Source: Microvirga rosea
GTDB lineage: Bacteria > Pseudomonadota > Alphaproteobacteria > Rhizobiales > Beijerinckiaceae
DNA length: 64,000 bases
Assembly: GCF_020595095.1 (NCBI RefSeq)
Contig: NZ_JAJDOP010000004.1
Coordinates: 186,001 to 250,000, forward strand
Reading direction: 5' to 3'
Below are positions 49,834-59,497 of the stretch, piece after piece (position 1 is the stretch's first letter; the number at the start of each line of letters is the position of its first letter). The notes below the pieces were generated by a model, which was not told where the DNA came from, made no database searches, and saw only the letters and a list, made by a program, of their open reading frames with translations. The translations under genes were made by a program, and so were the position numbers.

Positions 49834-51570
49834 TCAGACGGTTTGCGCCATCAGGGCCGCGAAGGCTGCTTCCGCCGCCAGGACGGTCGTCATCTGAACG
49901 GTGTGAGCGAAGCGATAGGCGTCCCCGTAGATGGTCTCGTCGGGGAATTCCGTGATGAGGGTGAGAGGCGTCGGATGCCGCTCTTCCGCGGTTATCAGGC
50001 AAGGAATGCCGTTGATGATCTCATAAGGCTTGCCGCCTGAATGGATCGCGCAGATCTCGATCTGGCGCCGGTTGAACTCCACCAGTCCGGGAACGGCCGC
50101 CAGGCCATTCGTGACGGCCTCCACGAGCGTGCGGGCGGTCGCAGCCCAGGACGGATGATGGCGCATGATCAGGAAGAAGCCCTTCGGTATCGCCCAGAGT
50201 TCGAAACCGCGCGGGAGATATCCGGTGAAGGGCCGTGTCCATTCATGGGCCGGGTAGCCGTGAAGATTGACGTGAAGCTGTGCGCCAGACAACTCCAGCG
50301 CCTGGTTCCGCGCCCCGATTTCATAGGTCGGGTTGCCGCGGTCGAACTCCACGTCGCTGCCGAGCGAGGTGTAGCGTGCCGCATGGTGCATATGGCGCGG
50401 ATTGGACTCGCAAAGGCGGCCGTGAAGCGCATAGCCGTCGGGATTCTCGACCGCGATCAGGGCGACGTTGGCATCCGGATCGGCAAGAAGACGCCGGACC
50501 GCCCGCAAGGCACCGACAGGCGCGGAAGTCTCGTTCGCGTGCTGCCCCGCCGAGACCAGCACGGCAGGCCGCGTTCCGGCCCTGTAGATCCCGCGCACCG
50601 GCCGTCCTTCCCGCGACACCGCTTCGAAGGTCTCGCCCGGAAGGCCCGCGAGTTCGCGATGGATCTGGTCGAGACCCGGCGCGGCATCGGCGGTTTCGAG
50701 CACCTGCTCGGCTTTCGCGGGGTCTTGGGGGCGTCCGAACGGACGAAGCGCCACGTGCACATGGGGATCGCCCTCCCCGGCCCGGATATCCGGCACGATC
50801 TGTCCCGGCTGAAGGCTGCGATCCGCCGGAGGCCGGCCGGATCTGTGCTTGAAGAACTCGAGGAGAGAGAAATAGAAATCCTCATGGAGCGCTTCGCGGG
50901 TGCTCATCACCTCGTCGCCGTAGGCAAGAGGACGCTCGATCCCGGCGATGGTCACGTCGATGGCAAGCGTCTCCGCATAAGGCTCTTCGGCTGGCCATGC
51001 ATGCGATGCAACGGCCTGCATGACCTCCCGGAAGACGATTTCGATATCGGTTTCCAGAGCCTCGTCCTGATCCCGGCTACCCGCAGCCCGGATCCAGCCG
51101 GTGGGACATAGATCAACTTCTCCCAGATGGTTGGAACGAAGCCGGTTCGGCGCGAAGACCTCGTGCTCCGCGCGTCGCCCGTCGGCGTAGTCGGCAATCA
51201 CATGGTAGATCAGCGCGTCGTTGCCCGGAACGAAGACCGTTTCCACGCCGTCAAGCATGGCCGCGAGCGGGTAGGCCTCGGACAGGAAACGGATCTCGCT
51301 CGCCTGCGGATGAACCGGATACGTGATCTCCACCCGCGCGAGGCCGTCGGTCTCGATCTCCTCCAGGAAGGCATGAACGAGCGGCTTGTAGGCGCTGCGC
51401 AGGCGCGCCGCGACACCGGCCTCGGTCAGGATCGCCTCGGCTCCGCGCCGGGCCGGTTCATCCTCGAAGACCCAGGCGTCGAGACGGGCTCCTCGCCTCT
51501 CCGGCACGGACCAGGCGGCCACGAGAGCATCGAGGGTGCGCGGCACCCGTTGGTCGAGCAGAATGGTCAT
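49834..51570 (-). CDS. M14-type zinc carboxypeptidase with long N-terminal region
   Basis: The C-terminal half carries M14 zinc ligands: His344 and Glu347 in SAGQHANETSAP and a third His near 437 in NLHGYPAHEW, plus LITEFPDET as candidate catalytic Glu region. No signal peptide, so it likely acts on imported peptides. The first 330 residues do not match a family I recognise. ATG 51570 overlaps the upstream permease stop as ATGA, tying it to the ABC operon. The frame remains open to 52389 but that part is the permease region. Length 578 aa. Confidence 0.85.
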   Translation of the reverse strand: MTILLDQRVPRTLDALVAAWSVPERRGARLDAWVFEDEPARRGAEAILTEAGVAARLRSAYKPLVHAFLEEIETDGLARVEITYPVHPQASEIRFLSEAYPLAAMLDGVETVFVPGNDALIYHVIADYADGRRAEHEVFAPNRLRSNHLGEVDLCPTGWIRAAGSRDQDEALETDIEIVFREVMQAVASHAWPAEEPYAETLAIDVTIAGIERPLAYGDEVMSTREALHEDFYFSLLEFFKHRSGRPPADRSLQPGQIVPDIRAGEGDPHVHVALRPFGRPQDPAKAEQVLETADAAPGLDQIHRELAGLPGETFEAVSREGRPVRGIYRAGTRPAVLVSAGQHANETSAPVGALRAVRRLLADPDANVALIAVENPDGYALHGRLCESNPRHMHHAARYTSLGSDVEFDRGNPTYEIGARNQALELSGAQLHVNLHGYPAHEWTRPFTGYLPRGFELWAIPKGFFLIMRHHPSWAATARTLVEAVTNGLAAVPGLVEFNRRQIEICAIHSGGKPYEIINGIPCLITAEERHPTPLTLITEFPDETIYGDAYRFAHTVQMTTVLAAEAAFAALMAQTV

Positions 51571-52424
51571 CGGGAAGTCTGTCCTGTGGGGTCGAGATAG
51601 TCGCGAAGCCAATCGCCGAGAAGGTTGAGGCCAAGCACGGTGAACATGATCGCCAGACCCGGAAACACGCTGACCCACCAGGCGGATTGCAGATAGGTGC
51701 GTCCATCCGCCAGCATGCCGCCCCAGCTCGGGATCAGCGGATCGACGCCAAGTCCCAGAAACGTGAGACTGCTTTCGAGCAGAATGTTGTTGGCCACGTT
51801 CAGCGTCATGAGAATGACGATCGGCCCGAGCACGTTCGGCAGGATGTGCTGGAAGATGATGCGCCCGTTGCCGACCCCGATGGCGCGGGCGGACAGGATG
51901 AATTCGCGGTCCCGCAACGCCAGCACCGATCCGCGCACGAGCCGCGCATATTGCACCCACTGCGCGATGATCATGAAGAAGATCACCTTGTCGACACCCG
52001 TTCCGAGGATCGCCAGGAACATGATGGCGATCAGGATGAACGGCAGCGCCAGCTGAATGTCGGCAAAGCGCATGAGCACGATTTCCGCAACGCCCCGGTA
52101 ATAGCCCGCGACAAGGCCCACGAGCGTGCCGAGCACGACGGCTCCCAAGACCGAAAGAACGCCGACCGTCAGCGAAATGCGACCGCCCACGACGACCCGG
52201 GCGAGCACGTCGCGTCCCAACGGATCCGTTCCGAGGATATGGGCCGGGTTCTGGAACGGGGGCAGGAGACGGGCCATCAGGTCCATGCTCTCGCCCCCAT
52301 CGGGAAACAGAAGGCCCGAGAACAGCACCGCGAGAGTCATTCCGCCTGCGAGCACGACGCCAAGGACGAGCTCGAAGGATCGAAACCACCGGCGCGAGGC
52401 AGGGGCGGCCTGAGCCAAAGCCAT
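51567..52424 (-). CDS. Peptide ABC transporter permease (DppC-like)
   Basis: Inner membrane permease of 285 aa with the DppC N-terminal region (one helix, then ILGTDPLGRDVLARVVVGGR), a BPD_transp_1 domain with about five helices, and the EAA-like loop REFILSARAIGVGNGRIIFQ. ATG 52424 has GGAG eight bases upstream; a GTG at 52433 overlapping the previous stop is an alternative. Pairs with the DppB-like permease. Confidence 0.93.
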   Translation of the reverse strand: MALAQAAPASRRWFRSFELVLGVVLAGGMTLAVLFSGLLFPDGGESMDLMARLLPPFQNPAHILGTDPLGRDVLARVVVGGRISLTVGVLSVLGAVVLGTLVGLVAGYYRGVAEIVLMRFADIQLALPFILIAIMFLAILGTGVDKVIFFMIIAQWVQYARLVRGSVLALRDREFILSARAIGVGNGRIIFQHILPNVLGPIVILMTLNVANNILLESSLTFLGLGVDPLIPSWGGMLADGRTYLQSAWWVSVFPGLAIMFTVLGLNLLGDWLRDYLDPTGQTSR

Positions 52425-52429
52425 GAACG

Positions 52430-53350
52430 TCACTCCGTCCGGATGCGGGGATCGATCAACCCGTAGGCGATATCGACCATGAGATTGATGAGGACGATGA
52501 ACAGGGCGAGCACGGTGATCGTGCCCTGAAGAACCGGATAATCGCGACCTGAGATCGCATCGAAAGCGAGCGTTCCCATTCCGGGCCAGTTGAAGACGCG
52601 CTCCACGATCACGATGCCGCCGACAAGGCCGCCGAACTGCAGGCCGATATAAGTGACGAGCGGGATCGCCGAATTGCGCAGCGCATGCTTGTAGAGCACC
52701 ACCCGGTCCCTCAGCCCCTTGGAGCGGGCCACCATGATGTATTGCTGCGACAGCGTCTCGAGCATGGAGGTCCGCACCAGCCGCACATTGGTGGCGGTCA
52801 GGATGATCGCCATGGTCAAGGCGGGCATGATGAAGCTTTCCGGCCCTTCCATTCCGCTCGGCGGGAGCAACCCCAGCGTGATGGAGAAGAACAGCACCAT
52901 CATGATCGCCAGCCAGAAATTCGGGAACGACAAGCCGACGAGCGACACGATCCGGATCAGCTGATCGGGCCAGCGGCCCCGGTTGACCGCCGCGTAGACA
53001 CCGAGCGGCACCGACAGCAGGATCGAGATGAGAAGAGACGTGAATGCCAGAAGGAGCGTTGCCGGCAACGCCTTGGAGATCAGGAGCGAAACCGATGTCC
53101 CGCCCATGAAGCTGCGGCCGAAATCGCCGACCAGCAGGCCCTTCAGGAAGGTCAGGTACTGCACGATGAAAGGCCGCTCCAGACCGAGCGCCTGACGAAT
53201 GTTCTGAAGGTCCTTTTCGGTGATGTTGCTGCCGCCTGCCAGCATCACCGCCGGATCGCCCGACAGCCGGATCGCGAAGGACACGATCAGCGTCACGGCC
53301 AGGATGACGAAGATGGCCTGCAGCAACCGCTTGAAGATGAAGCCCGCCAT
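52430..53350 (-). CDS. Peptide ABC transporter permease (DppB-like)
   Basis: Inner membrane permease of 306 aa. N-terminal helix FIFKRLLQAIFVILAVTLIV, the DppB-type GLERPFIVQYLTFLKGLLVG segment, about six helices in total, and the EAA-loop QQYIMVARSKGLRDRVVLYK with HALRNSAIPLVTYIG. Nearly 100 bases, including a 26-base perfect palindrome, separate it from the binding protein gene. Confidence 0.94.
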   Translation of the reverse strand: MAGFIFKRLLQAIFVILAVTLIVSFAIRLSGDPAVMLAGGSNITEKDLQNIRQALGLERPFIVQYLTFLKGLLVGDFGRSFMGGTSVSLLISKALPATLLLAFTSLLISILLSVPLGVYAAVNRGRWPDQLIRIVSLVGLSFPNFWLAIMMVLFFSITLGLLPPSGMEGPESFIMPALTMAIILTATNVRLVRTSMLETLSQQYIMVARSKGLRDRVVLYKHALRNSAIPLVTYIGLQFGGLVGGIVIVERVFNWPGMGTLAFDAISGRDYPVLQGTITVLALFIVLINLMVDIAYGLIDPRIRTE

Positions 53351-53380
53351 GAGGCAATCTCGCTTTCCGACTTGAACCGA

Positions 53381-53406
53381 GGCGGTCCCGCTCGAGCGGG
53401 ACCGCC
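53381..53406. other. Perfect palindrome between binding protein and permease genes
   Basis: Arms GGCGGTCCCGCTC and GAGCGGGACCGCC form a 26-base perfect palindrome, with no T-run on the minus strand. Such hairpins commonly stabilise the upstream mRNA so that binding protein is made in excess over permeases. Confidence 0.6.
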
Positions 53407-53447
53407 GTTCTTAAGGTATCGCCCGGACGCGTCGCCCGGGGAGCCCG

Positions 53448-54974
53448 TTACTCGACCGTGACATCCGTGAAACGGAAGCGGCGGTCGGACGGGGGTTCGA
53501 AATTCTTCAGGCGCTTGTTCACCCCGAAGATCGTGTTCTGGTTGTACAGGGGGATTTCCAGAGCCTGATCGGCGACGTAGCGGGCAACTTCCTGGAGGAG
53601 CTTCTCGCGCTCCTTGACGTCATAGATGCTGCGCTGCTTTTCGAGCAGGGCGTCGAGCTTCGGATCCTTGTCGTAGGGGTTCCACTTCTCGCCCGAGTGA
53701 TACATCAGATAGGCGGTATTGTCGTAGTCGAAGGTCCAGCCGCCCCAGGCATTGTGCCAGGCTTCGCCGGTCTTGCCGTTCGGGATGATGTCGTTGAGCA
53801 GGACCGGCGGCTCATAGGGCTGAAGCGACGGCTTCAGGCCGAGGGCCTGGAGGAATCCCGCTGCCGCCTGAGCGACTTCACGGAAAGTCGCTTCGTTGCC
53901 GCGGAAATCGATCTTCACCGGAGCGCCGGGCTGCACGCCCGCCTGCTGCAGCATCTGCTTGGCTTTCGCGAGATCGAAGGGCAGCGGCTTGAGGTTCGGA
54001 TCATATCCGAAGGACAGATCCGCCTGGAAGCTCGCGATCGGCTTGCCGTGACCGAGCAGCACCGCCTTGATGATCGCCTCCCGGTCGATGCCCATGATCA
54101 GCGCCTTGCGAACGTTCACGTCCTTGGTGATGCCGTTCTTCGTGTTCAGGCGCAGCGCCACGACCGTCGGGCCGGTGATGCTGATGAGGCTGAGCTTCGG
54201 GTCCTTCTCGACCGTCGGCGCGAGGCCGAAGGGGATCTGGGTCGCGATGTCGATGCGGCCGGCCTGCAGTTCCGCAATCTGGGTGTTGGCTTCCGCGATC
54301 ATGCGGAAAACGACCTTGTCGAGTTTCGGCGTGCCGGCCCAATGCTCCGGAAAAGCCTCCAGATTGATGCTGACCTTCGGCTCGTAGCTTACGAATTTGT
54401 AGGGGCCGGTTCCCACCGGATGGGTGTTGAAGTACTCGTCACCCTTTTCCTGGAGGTACTTGGGCGGGACGATCATCGCCCCATAACCCGCAAGCTTGGT
54501 GAGCAGCACTGGATCCGCCTGCTTCATGACGAAATCGACGGTATTCGGGTCAACCACTTCCACATGATCGATGGAATTATAGTTGGATTGCTGCGGACCC
54601 TTCTTGCCTTCGTCGCCGAGCAGACGATCGAAGGTGAATTTCACGGCGTCCGCGTTGAACGGCTCACCGTTGTGAAACTTCACGTTCTCCCGCAGCTTGA
54701 ACCGGATACGGCTGTTGTTGTCGAGAAACTCCCAGCTGGTCGCAAGACCAGGTTTGAGTTTCATATCCGGCCCGCGTGCCGTCAGGCCGTCGAAAATGTT
54801 GTTGCCGACCGACGACCAGTCGACAAGAAACGTATCGATCGGGTCCCAGCTGCCCGGATCGATGGCGACGGCAACGGTCACCGTTCCCGCCGCCTGCGCC
54901 TGCGGCGCAGCGAGAGGCGCAAGCGCGGCTGCGGCCGCAAAGCTCAGCGCCTTGAGGGTGGTCGACATCTTCAT
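53448..54974 (-). CDS. Periplasmic peptide-binding protein (SBP family 5)
   Basis: Solute-binding protein of 508 aa. A Sec signal (LKALSFAAAAALAPLAAPQA, cleavage after AQA) precedes the family 5 fold: FDGLTARGPDMKLKPGLATS, IRFKLRENVKFHNGEPFNAD, HPVGTGPYKFVSYEP and VRKALIMGIDREAII. The start is ATG 54974 with AGAGGAGAGAG upstream; the frame to 55043 lacks signal character. Probable ligands are peptides, given neighbouring peptidases, but family 5 also binds nickel, opines and sugars. Confidence 0.94.
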   Translation of the reverse strand: MKMSTTLKALSFAAAAALAPLAAPQAQAAGTVTVAVAIDPGSWDPIDTFLVDWSSVGNNIFDGLTARGPDMKLKPGLATSWEFLDNNSRIRFKLRENVKFHNGEPFNADAVKFTFDRLLGDEGKKGPQQSNYNSIDHVEVVDPNTVDFVMKQADPVLLTKLAGYGAMIVPPKYLQEKGDEYFNTHPVGTGPYKFVSYEPKVSINLEAFPEHWAGTPKLDKVVFRMIAEANTQIAELQAGRIDIATQIPFGLAPTVEKDPKLSLISITGPTVVALRLNTKNGITKDVNVRKALIMGIDREAIIKAVLLGHGKPIASFQADLSFGYDPNLKPLPFDLAKAKQMLQQAGVQPGAPVKIDFRGNEATFREVAQAAAGFLQALGLKPSLQPYEPPVLLNDIIPNGKTGEAWHNAWGGWTFDYDNTAYLMYHSGEKWNPYDKDPKLDALLEKQRSIYDVKEREKLLQEVARYVADQALEIPLYNQNTIFGVNKRLKNFEPPSDRRFRFTDVTVE

Positions 54975-55000
54975 TCTGCTCTCTCCTCTGGAAGTTCTTG

Positions 55001-56884
55001 TCATGCGGCTCCGCGGAGCTGATCCGCTTCGACCGCGACCCAATGGCCCGGTCCCACCTCGCGCATCCGATGAATCGCGGGCTCCTGGCCGACGGGCCGG
55101 ACGGGGCTCGGAATTTCGCCTTCGATGCGTGTCTTGGCTCTCTCGCGCTCCGGATCCGCAATCGGAACGGCCGAAAGAAGCTTGCGCGTATAGGAATGCT
55201 GAGGGTTCTCGAACACCGCCTGCCGGGTGCCGATTTCGACGATCTGTCCGAGGTAGAGTACGGCCACCCGGTGACTGATCTTCTCCACCACCGCCATGTC
55301 GTGGGTGATGAAAAGATAGGACAGCCGCCGCCGCTCCTGCAGCTCCATGAGAAGGTTCACGATCTGCGCCTGGATCGACACGTCGAGGGCGGACACGGAC
55401 TCATCCGCGATCACGAGTTTCGGATCGCTCGCCAGGGCCCGCGCGATGCAGATGCGTTGGCGCTGACCGCCGGAAAACTCGTGCGGATAGCGTTTCGCAT
55501 GCTGCGGCTGCAATCCGACCTGCTCCAGCAATTCATGCACCCGCCGATCAATGGCCTTGCGATCTTTGAGAAGGCCGTGGACGACGATGGGCTCGGCGAT
55601 GCTGAAGCCCACAGTGTGCCGCGGGTCCAGGGACGCGAACGGATCCTGGAAGATATACTGGATCTGCTGGCGCAAGCCCCGCCGCTCGGAGGGTGACATG
55701 GCGTTCATGTCGCGGCCGTCGAAACGCACGGTCCCGCCGGTCGGCTCCACCAGCTGCTGAAGCGTCCGGCCGATGGTGGATTTGCCGCTGCCGGATTCAC
55801 CCACGAGCGCCAAGGTCTCGCCCGGGAAAATGTCGAAGCTGACCTCTTCCACGGCATGCACCCGGTGCGTGACGCGACCGAAGAACGTCTTGCCCACGTC
55901 GAACCGGGTGGTCAGCTTTTCGACCTGAAGAATGGGCTTCGTGTAATCCGCCGTGTCCTGGACATGGGTCGCGCCTGTCTGCTTCGGCACGCCTCCGTCC
56001 ATGATCATGACGGGCGTGCGCTTCGGCAAAGGCTGTCCCGTCAGGCTTCCGAGCCGGGGAACGGCGGACAGGAGCGCCTTCGTATAAGGATGCTGCGGCG
56101 AGGCAAAAATCTCCCGCACGGGAGCCTGCTCCACCTTCTCACCCTTCCACATCACCACCACATCGTCGGCCATCTCGGCGACGACGCCCATGTCGTGGGT
56201 AATGAAGATGACGGCCGTGCCCATCTCGGCCTGGAGATCCCGGATGATGTTGAGGATCTGAGCCTGAATCGTGACGTCGAGAGCCGTGGTCGGCTCGTCG
56301 GCGATCAGCAGCTTCGGTCCGCAGGCGAGCGCCATCGCGATCATCACGCGCTGACGCATACCGCCCGACAGCTGGTGCGGATAGCGATCGAGCAATGTGT
56401 CCGCGTCCGGGAGACGAACCTTCTGCAGAAGCTCTTTGGCTCTCAGGCGCGCGTCGCGAACATTCAGCCCTTCGTGCAGGGTCAACGCCTCGCCGATCTG
56501 GTTGCCGATGGTGAAAACCGGATTCAGCGATGTCATCGGCTCCTGGAAGATCATCGCGATCTCGTTGCCGCGAATCTCCCGAAGCCTCGCATCGGAGGCG
56601 CCGACAAGGTCGAGCGCCGGTCCGTCGGACGGGCGAAACAGCACTTCGCCGCTGGAAATCCGCCCGCCGGTATAATCCGTCAGGCGCATGATCGCGAGGG
56701 ATGTGACCGACTTGCCGGAGCCGGATTCCCCTACGATAGCGAGCGTTCGTCCCGGTTGAACGTCGAAGCTCACGTTCTTCACGGCCTGGAAAGGGGTCGG
56801 ACCGGCGCCAAACTCGACCGAAAGAGAACGAACCGAAAGAAGCGGGCCGTCCTGCCGTTGGGAAGAGGGTGAATTATCCGACAT
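55001..56884 (-). CDS. Fused dual ABC ATPase (DppD-DppF type)
   Basis: A 627-aa protein with two complete nucleotide-binding domains. Each has Walker A GESGSGKS, and the signatures are LSGGMRQRVMIAMAL and FSGGQRQRICIARAL; oligopeptide-type C-terminal extensions follow each (about residues 250-310 and 565-610). It replaces separate DppD and DppF subunits, as in GsiA/YejF. First gene of the transporter operon, preceded by TTGACG (56979-56974) as a possible -35. Followed after 26 bases by the binding protein. Confidence 0.94.
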   Translation of the reverse strand: MSDNSPSSQRQDGPLLSVRSLSVEFGAGPTPFQAVKNVSFDVQPGRTLAIVGESGSGKSVTSLAIMRLTDYTGGRISSGEVLFRPSDGPALDLVGASDARLREIRGNEIAMIFQEPMTSLNPVFTIGNQIGEALTLHEGLNVRDARLRAKELLQKVRLPDADTLLDRYPHQLSGGMRQRVMIAMALACGPKLLIADEPTTALDVTIQAQILNIIRDLQAEMGTAVIFITHDMGVVAEMADDVVVMWKGEKVEQAPVREIFASPQHPYTKALLSAVPRLGSLTGQPLPKRTPVMIMDGGVPKQTGATHVQDTADYTKPILQVEKLTTRFDVGKTFFGRVTHRVHAVEEVSFDIFPGETLALVGESGSGKSTIGRTLQQLVEPTGGTVRFDGRDMNAMSPSERRGLRQQIQYIFQDPFASLDPRHTVGFSIAEPIVVHGLLKDRKAIDRRVHELLEQVGLQPQHAKRYPHEFSGGQRQRICIARALASDPKLVIADESVSALDVSIQAQIVNLLMELQERRRLSYLFITHDMAVVEKISHRVAVLYLGQIVEIGTRQAVFENPQHSYTRKLLSAVPIADPERERAKTRIEGEIPSPVRPVGQEPAIHRMREVGPGHWVAVEADQLRGAA

Positions 56885-57053
56885 GGATCCTGCTCATCGA
56901 AAAGTCGCTGGCGCTAAGGAAAGGCCGCTGTACCTCTTTAATACCTTTCCACATCGCAGTCGCTGCCGACCATCGTCAAGCCTGCCCCGACCGTGAGCCG
57001 GCAATATTCCGAGGAAAGGAGCCTGATGCGACACCAGGCTTCTCCGGCGACCG

Positions 57054-58319
57054 CTACTCCGTTACCCATTCGCCGCCGCGCATGAGCGGCTCGGCTCGTC
57101 CATCGGCCGTGATCCCATCGACATCGACCTGGCCTGAGCCGATCATCCAGTCGATGTGAATCAGGCTGCGGTTGGCGCCACGGGCCGCCAGCTCGTCCTC
57201 GCTCATCGATCCGCCGTCCTTGATGCACTTGCTGTAAGCCTGGCCCAAGGCAATGTGGCTCGATGCGTTCTCGTCGAAGAGCGTGTTCAGGAAAAGTAGC
57301 CCGCTTCGGGAGATCGGAGAGGAGTTTGGCACCAGCGCGACCTCTCCGAGCCGGCGGGCGCCCTCATCCGTCTCCAAGACCTTGCCGAGAACGGCCTCCC
57401 CGGTGCGGGCCTTGCTCTCGACGATCTTTCCGCCCTCGAACCGCACCTGAATGTCCTGGATCAGCGTGCCCTGGTAGGAGAGCGGCTTGGTGCTCGTCAC
57501 GGTGCCGTCCACGCGATCCTTATGCGGTGTCGTGAACACCTCCTCGGTGGGAATGTTGGCGTTGCAGACCACGCCGTTCTTGGCCTTCGTGGAGCCCCCG
57601 TTCCACTCGTGGCCGTCCGCGAGGCCCACGCGAAGGTCCGTGCCCGGCCCCCGGAAATGCAAGGCCGCGTAGCTCTTCGCGTTCAGCATGCGGGTCCGGG
57701 CCTGGAGGCTGGCGTTGTGCTCCTGCCATGCGCCGATGGGATCGGGCGTATCGACGCGCGATGCGGCAAAGATCGCGTTCCACAGCTTGGCCACGGCGAC
57801 GTCTTCGGGATCGTTCGGGAAGACCGCCTTGGCCCAAGCGGGCGTGGCGGCGGAGACGATGGTCCAGTTCGTATCGAAGCCGGCGATCAGGTTGAGGGCC
57901 GGCATATAGGCCTTCGAGCGGGCCCGGTTGGCGCGGGACACCTTCTCCGGATCCTGCTGAGCCAGAAGCGACGGGTCCTCGCCGACGATTGCGAGACGCG
58001 CGGCTCCGTTCTTGAACGCCGTTGCCATGCCCTCGTAAAGCCAGGCCGACGCCGTGTCGAACGTATCCTCGTGGCCGTAACGGAACCGCATGAGAGCGGC
58101 CTGCTCGTCGGAGAACAGCGTCGTCACCAGGGATGCACCCGCCTTATAGGCGTGTTCCGTGATGCGCCGGGCAAGAGCGACAGCCTCGAGAGGCGCCGTC
58201 ATGACGACTTCCTGGCCCGGCTTGAGGCCGAGCCCCACCCGCACCGCCACCTCGGCCAGACGGTCGAGACGCTCCGCGTGCGAAGCGGCTTCGGACGGGT
58301 TCCGGAATTGCTCGTTCAT
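57054..58319 (-). CDS. M29 family aminopeptidase
   Basis: Broad-specificity metalloaminopeptidase of the thermophilic aminopeptidase (AmpS/T) family, 421 aa. Conserved features: FRGPGTDLRVGLADGHEWNG, NIPTEEVFTTPHKDRVDGTV (metal Glu), FDENASSHIALGQAYSK (Glu, His), and IHIDWMIGSGQVDVDG (His, Asp). ATG 58319 is preceded by AAAGGCAGGATC. Cytosolic. It lies upstream of the peptide transporter on the same strand, with 169 bases between, and likely digests imported peptides. Confidence 0.93.
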   Translation of the reverse strand: MNEQFRNPSEAASHAERLDRLAEVAVRVGLGLKPGQEVVMTAPLEAVALARRITEHAYKAGASLVTTLFSDEQAALMRFRYGHEDTFDTASAWLYEGMATAFKNGAARLAIVGEDPSLLAQQDPEKVSRANRARSKAYMPALNLIAGFDTNWTIVSAATPAWAKAVFPNDPEDVAVAKLWNAIFAASRVDTPDPIGAWQEHNASLQARTRMLNAKSYAALHFRGPGTDLRVGLADGHEWNGGSTKAKNGVVCNANIPTEEVFTTPHKDRVDGTVTSTKPLSYQGTLIQDIQVRFEGGKIVESKARTGEAVLGKVLETDEGARRLGEVALVPNSSPISRSGLLFLNTLFDENASSHIALGQAYSKCIKDGGSMSEDELAARGANRSLIHIDWMIGSGQVDVDGITADGRAEPLMRGGEWVTE

Positions 58320-58384
58320 GATCCTGCCTTTTGGAAAGAATGATGTTGGGGGCAAGCTACACCCCCTGGCACCGGGCGCAACCC

Positions 58385-59497
58385 TCATGCGGCGCCGTCC
58401 ACCCGCGGCGCCTGCGACACCACGTCAGAATCCATCGCGACGCTTTTGACGATCGCGTGAACCCTAACCCCAGGGGCGAGGCGCAGGTCCTCGGCGGACT
58501 TGCGGGTGATGCGCGCCACGAGGCTCTCGCCCCCGCAATCGAGCATGACGTCGGCCCCCGGCCCGCCGGAGGCGTCGAGGGATACGACCGAGCCCGGCAG
58601 GACGTTCAAGGCACTCATGGATAGCGGGCGCTCCAGGGACAGGATCACGTCGCGGGCGCGAATGCGGACCCTCAAGGACGCTCCCACGGGAAGCCCGATG
58701 CGCGGGACCGTCAACGGCCCGGCCCTGGTTTCGAGGACCGTCAGGGCAAACTCGTCCTCGTGACGCAGCACCCGTGTCTCGACGAGGGTGCCGGCTTCCA
58801 TTGGCCCATGGGAGGCGAAGAGATCCGTATGCCGCAGAACCTCGGCGGCGGCGCCGATCGCGGCGACGCGGCCCTCGGAGAGAACCACCACGGATGTCGC
58901 AAGCCGTGCAATCTCCGGCACCGAATGACTGACGAGCACGATCGGCACCTGCCCCTCGTCCCGAAGGCGCTCGATATAGGGATAGATCTCGGCCTTTCTG
59001 TCATCGTCCAGCGACGCCAGGGGCTCGTCCATGAGAAGAAGCTGCGGGTCGGCCAAAAGCGCTCGGCCGATCGCCACCCTCTGCTTCTCGCCGCCGGAGA
59101 GCGTCGGCGGCCTGCGGTCGAGGAGGTGCTCAATTCCGAGAAGCGCCACCATAGTCCCGAAATCGGCGCTCCTTTCCTTCCGGGGCGTGAACCACCTTCC
59201 GAAAAGCAGGTTCTGCCGAACGGTCAGATGGGGAAACAGCCGCCCCTCCTGGAAGACGTAACCGATCCGCCGCCGGTGCACCGGCACATCGATTCCACGT
59301 GACGTATCGAGCAGGGGACGGCCGTTGACGGCGATCCGGCCCTCCGACGGGCGGATCAGACCGCCGATCGCGTTGACGAGGGTGGTTTTCCCCGCTCCCG
59401 AACGGCCGAACAGGGCGGTCAAACGCCCCTGCGAGTGAAATCGCGCCTGAAGCGTGAAGGCACCCTGCCGATGCTTGATGTCCACATCCAGGCTCAT
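58385..59497 (-). CDS. modC: Molybdate ABC transporter ATPase ModC
   Basis: ATPase of 370 aa with Walker A GRSGAGKTTLVNAIG, signature LSGGEKQRVAIGRAL, Walker B LLLMDEPLASLDDDR, and a C-terminal TOBE/MOP molybdate-sensing domain (about residues 295-360, LSALNVLPGSVVSLDASGGP). The N-terminus MSLDVDIKHRQGAFTLQARF is typical of ModC. ATG 59497 overlaps the modB stop. The MOP domain may gate uptake by intracellular molybdate. Confidence 0.96.
   Translation of the reverse strand: MSLDVDIKHRQGAFTLQARFHSQGRLTALFGRSGAGKTTLVNAIGGLIRPSEGRIAVNGRPLLDTSRGIDVPVHRRRIGYVFQEGRLFPHLTVRQNLLFGRWFTPRKERSADFGTMVALLGIEHLLDRRPPTLSGGEKQRVAIGRALLADPQLLLMDEPLASLDDDRKAEIYPYIERLRDEGQVPIVLVSHSVPEIARLATSVVVLSEGRVAAIGAAAEVLRHTDLFASHGPMEAGTLVETRVLRHEDEFALTVLETRAGPLTVPRIGLPVGASLRVRIRARDVILSLERPLSMSALNVLPGSVVSLDASGGPGADVMLDCGGESLVARITRKSAEDLRLAPGVRVHAIVKSVAMDSDVVSQAPRVDGAA

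Noticed and set aside
49834-52389. 851-codon frame suggesting a permease-peptidase fusion
   Set aside because: The upstream part is an out-of-frame shadow of the DppC-like gene; the peptidase has its own ATG coupled to the permease stop.
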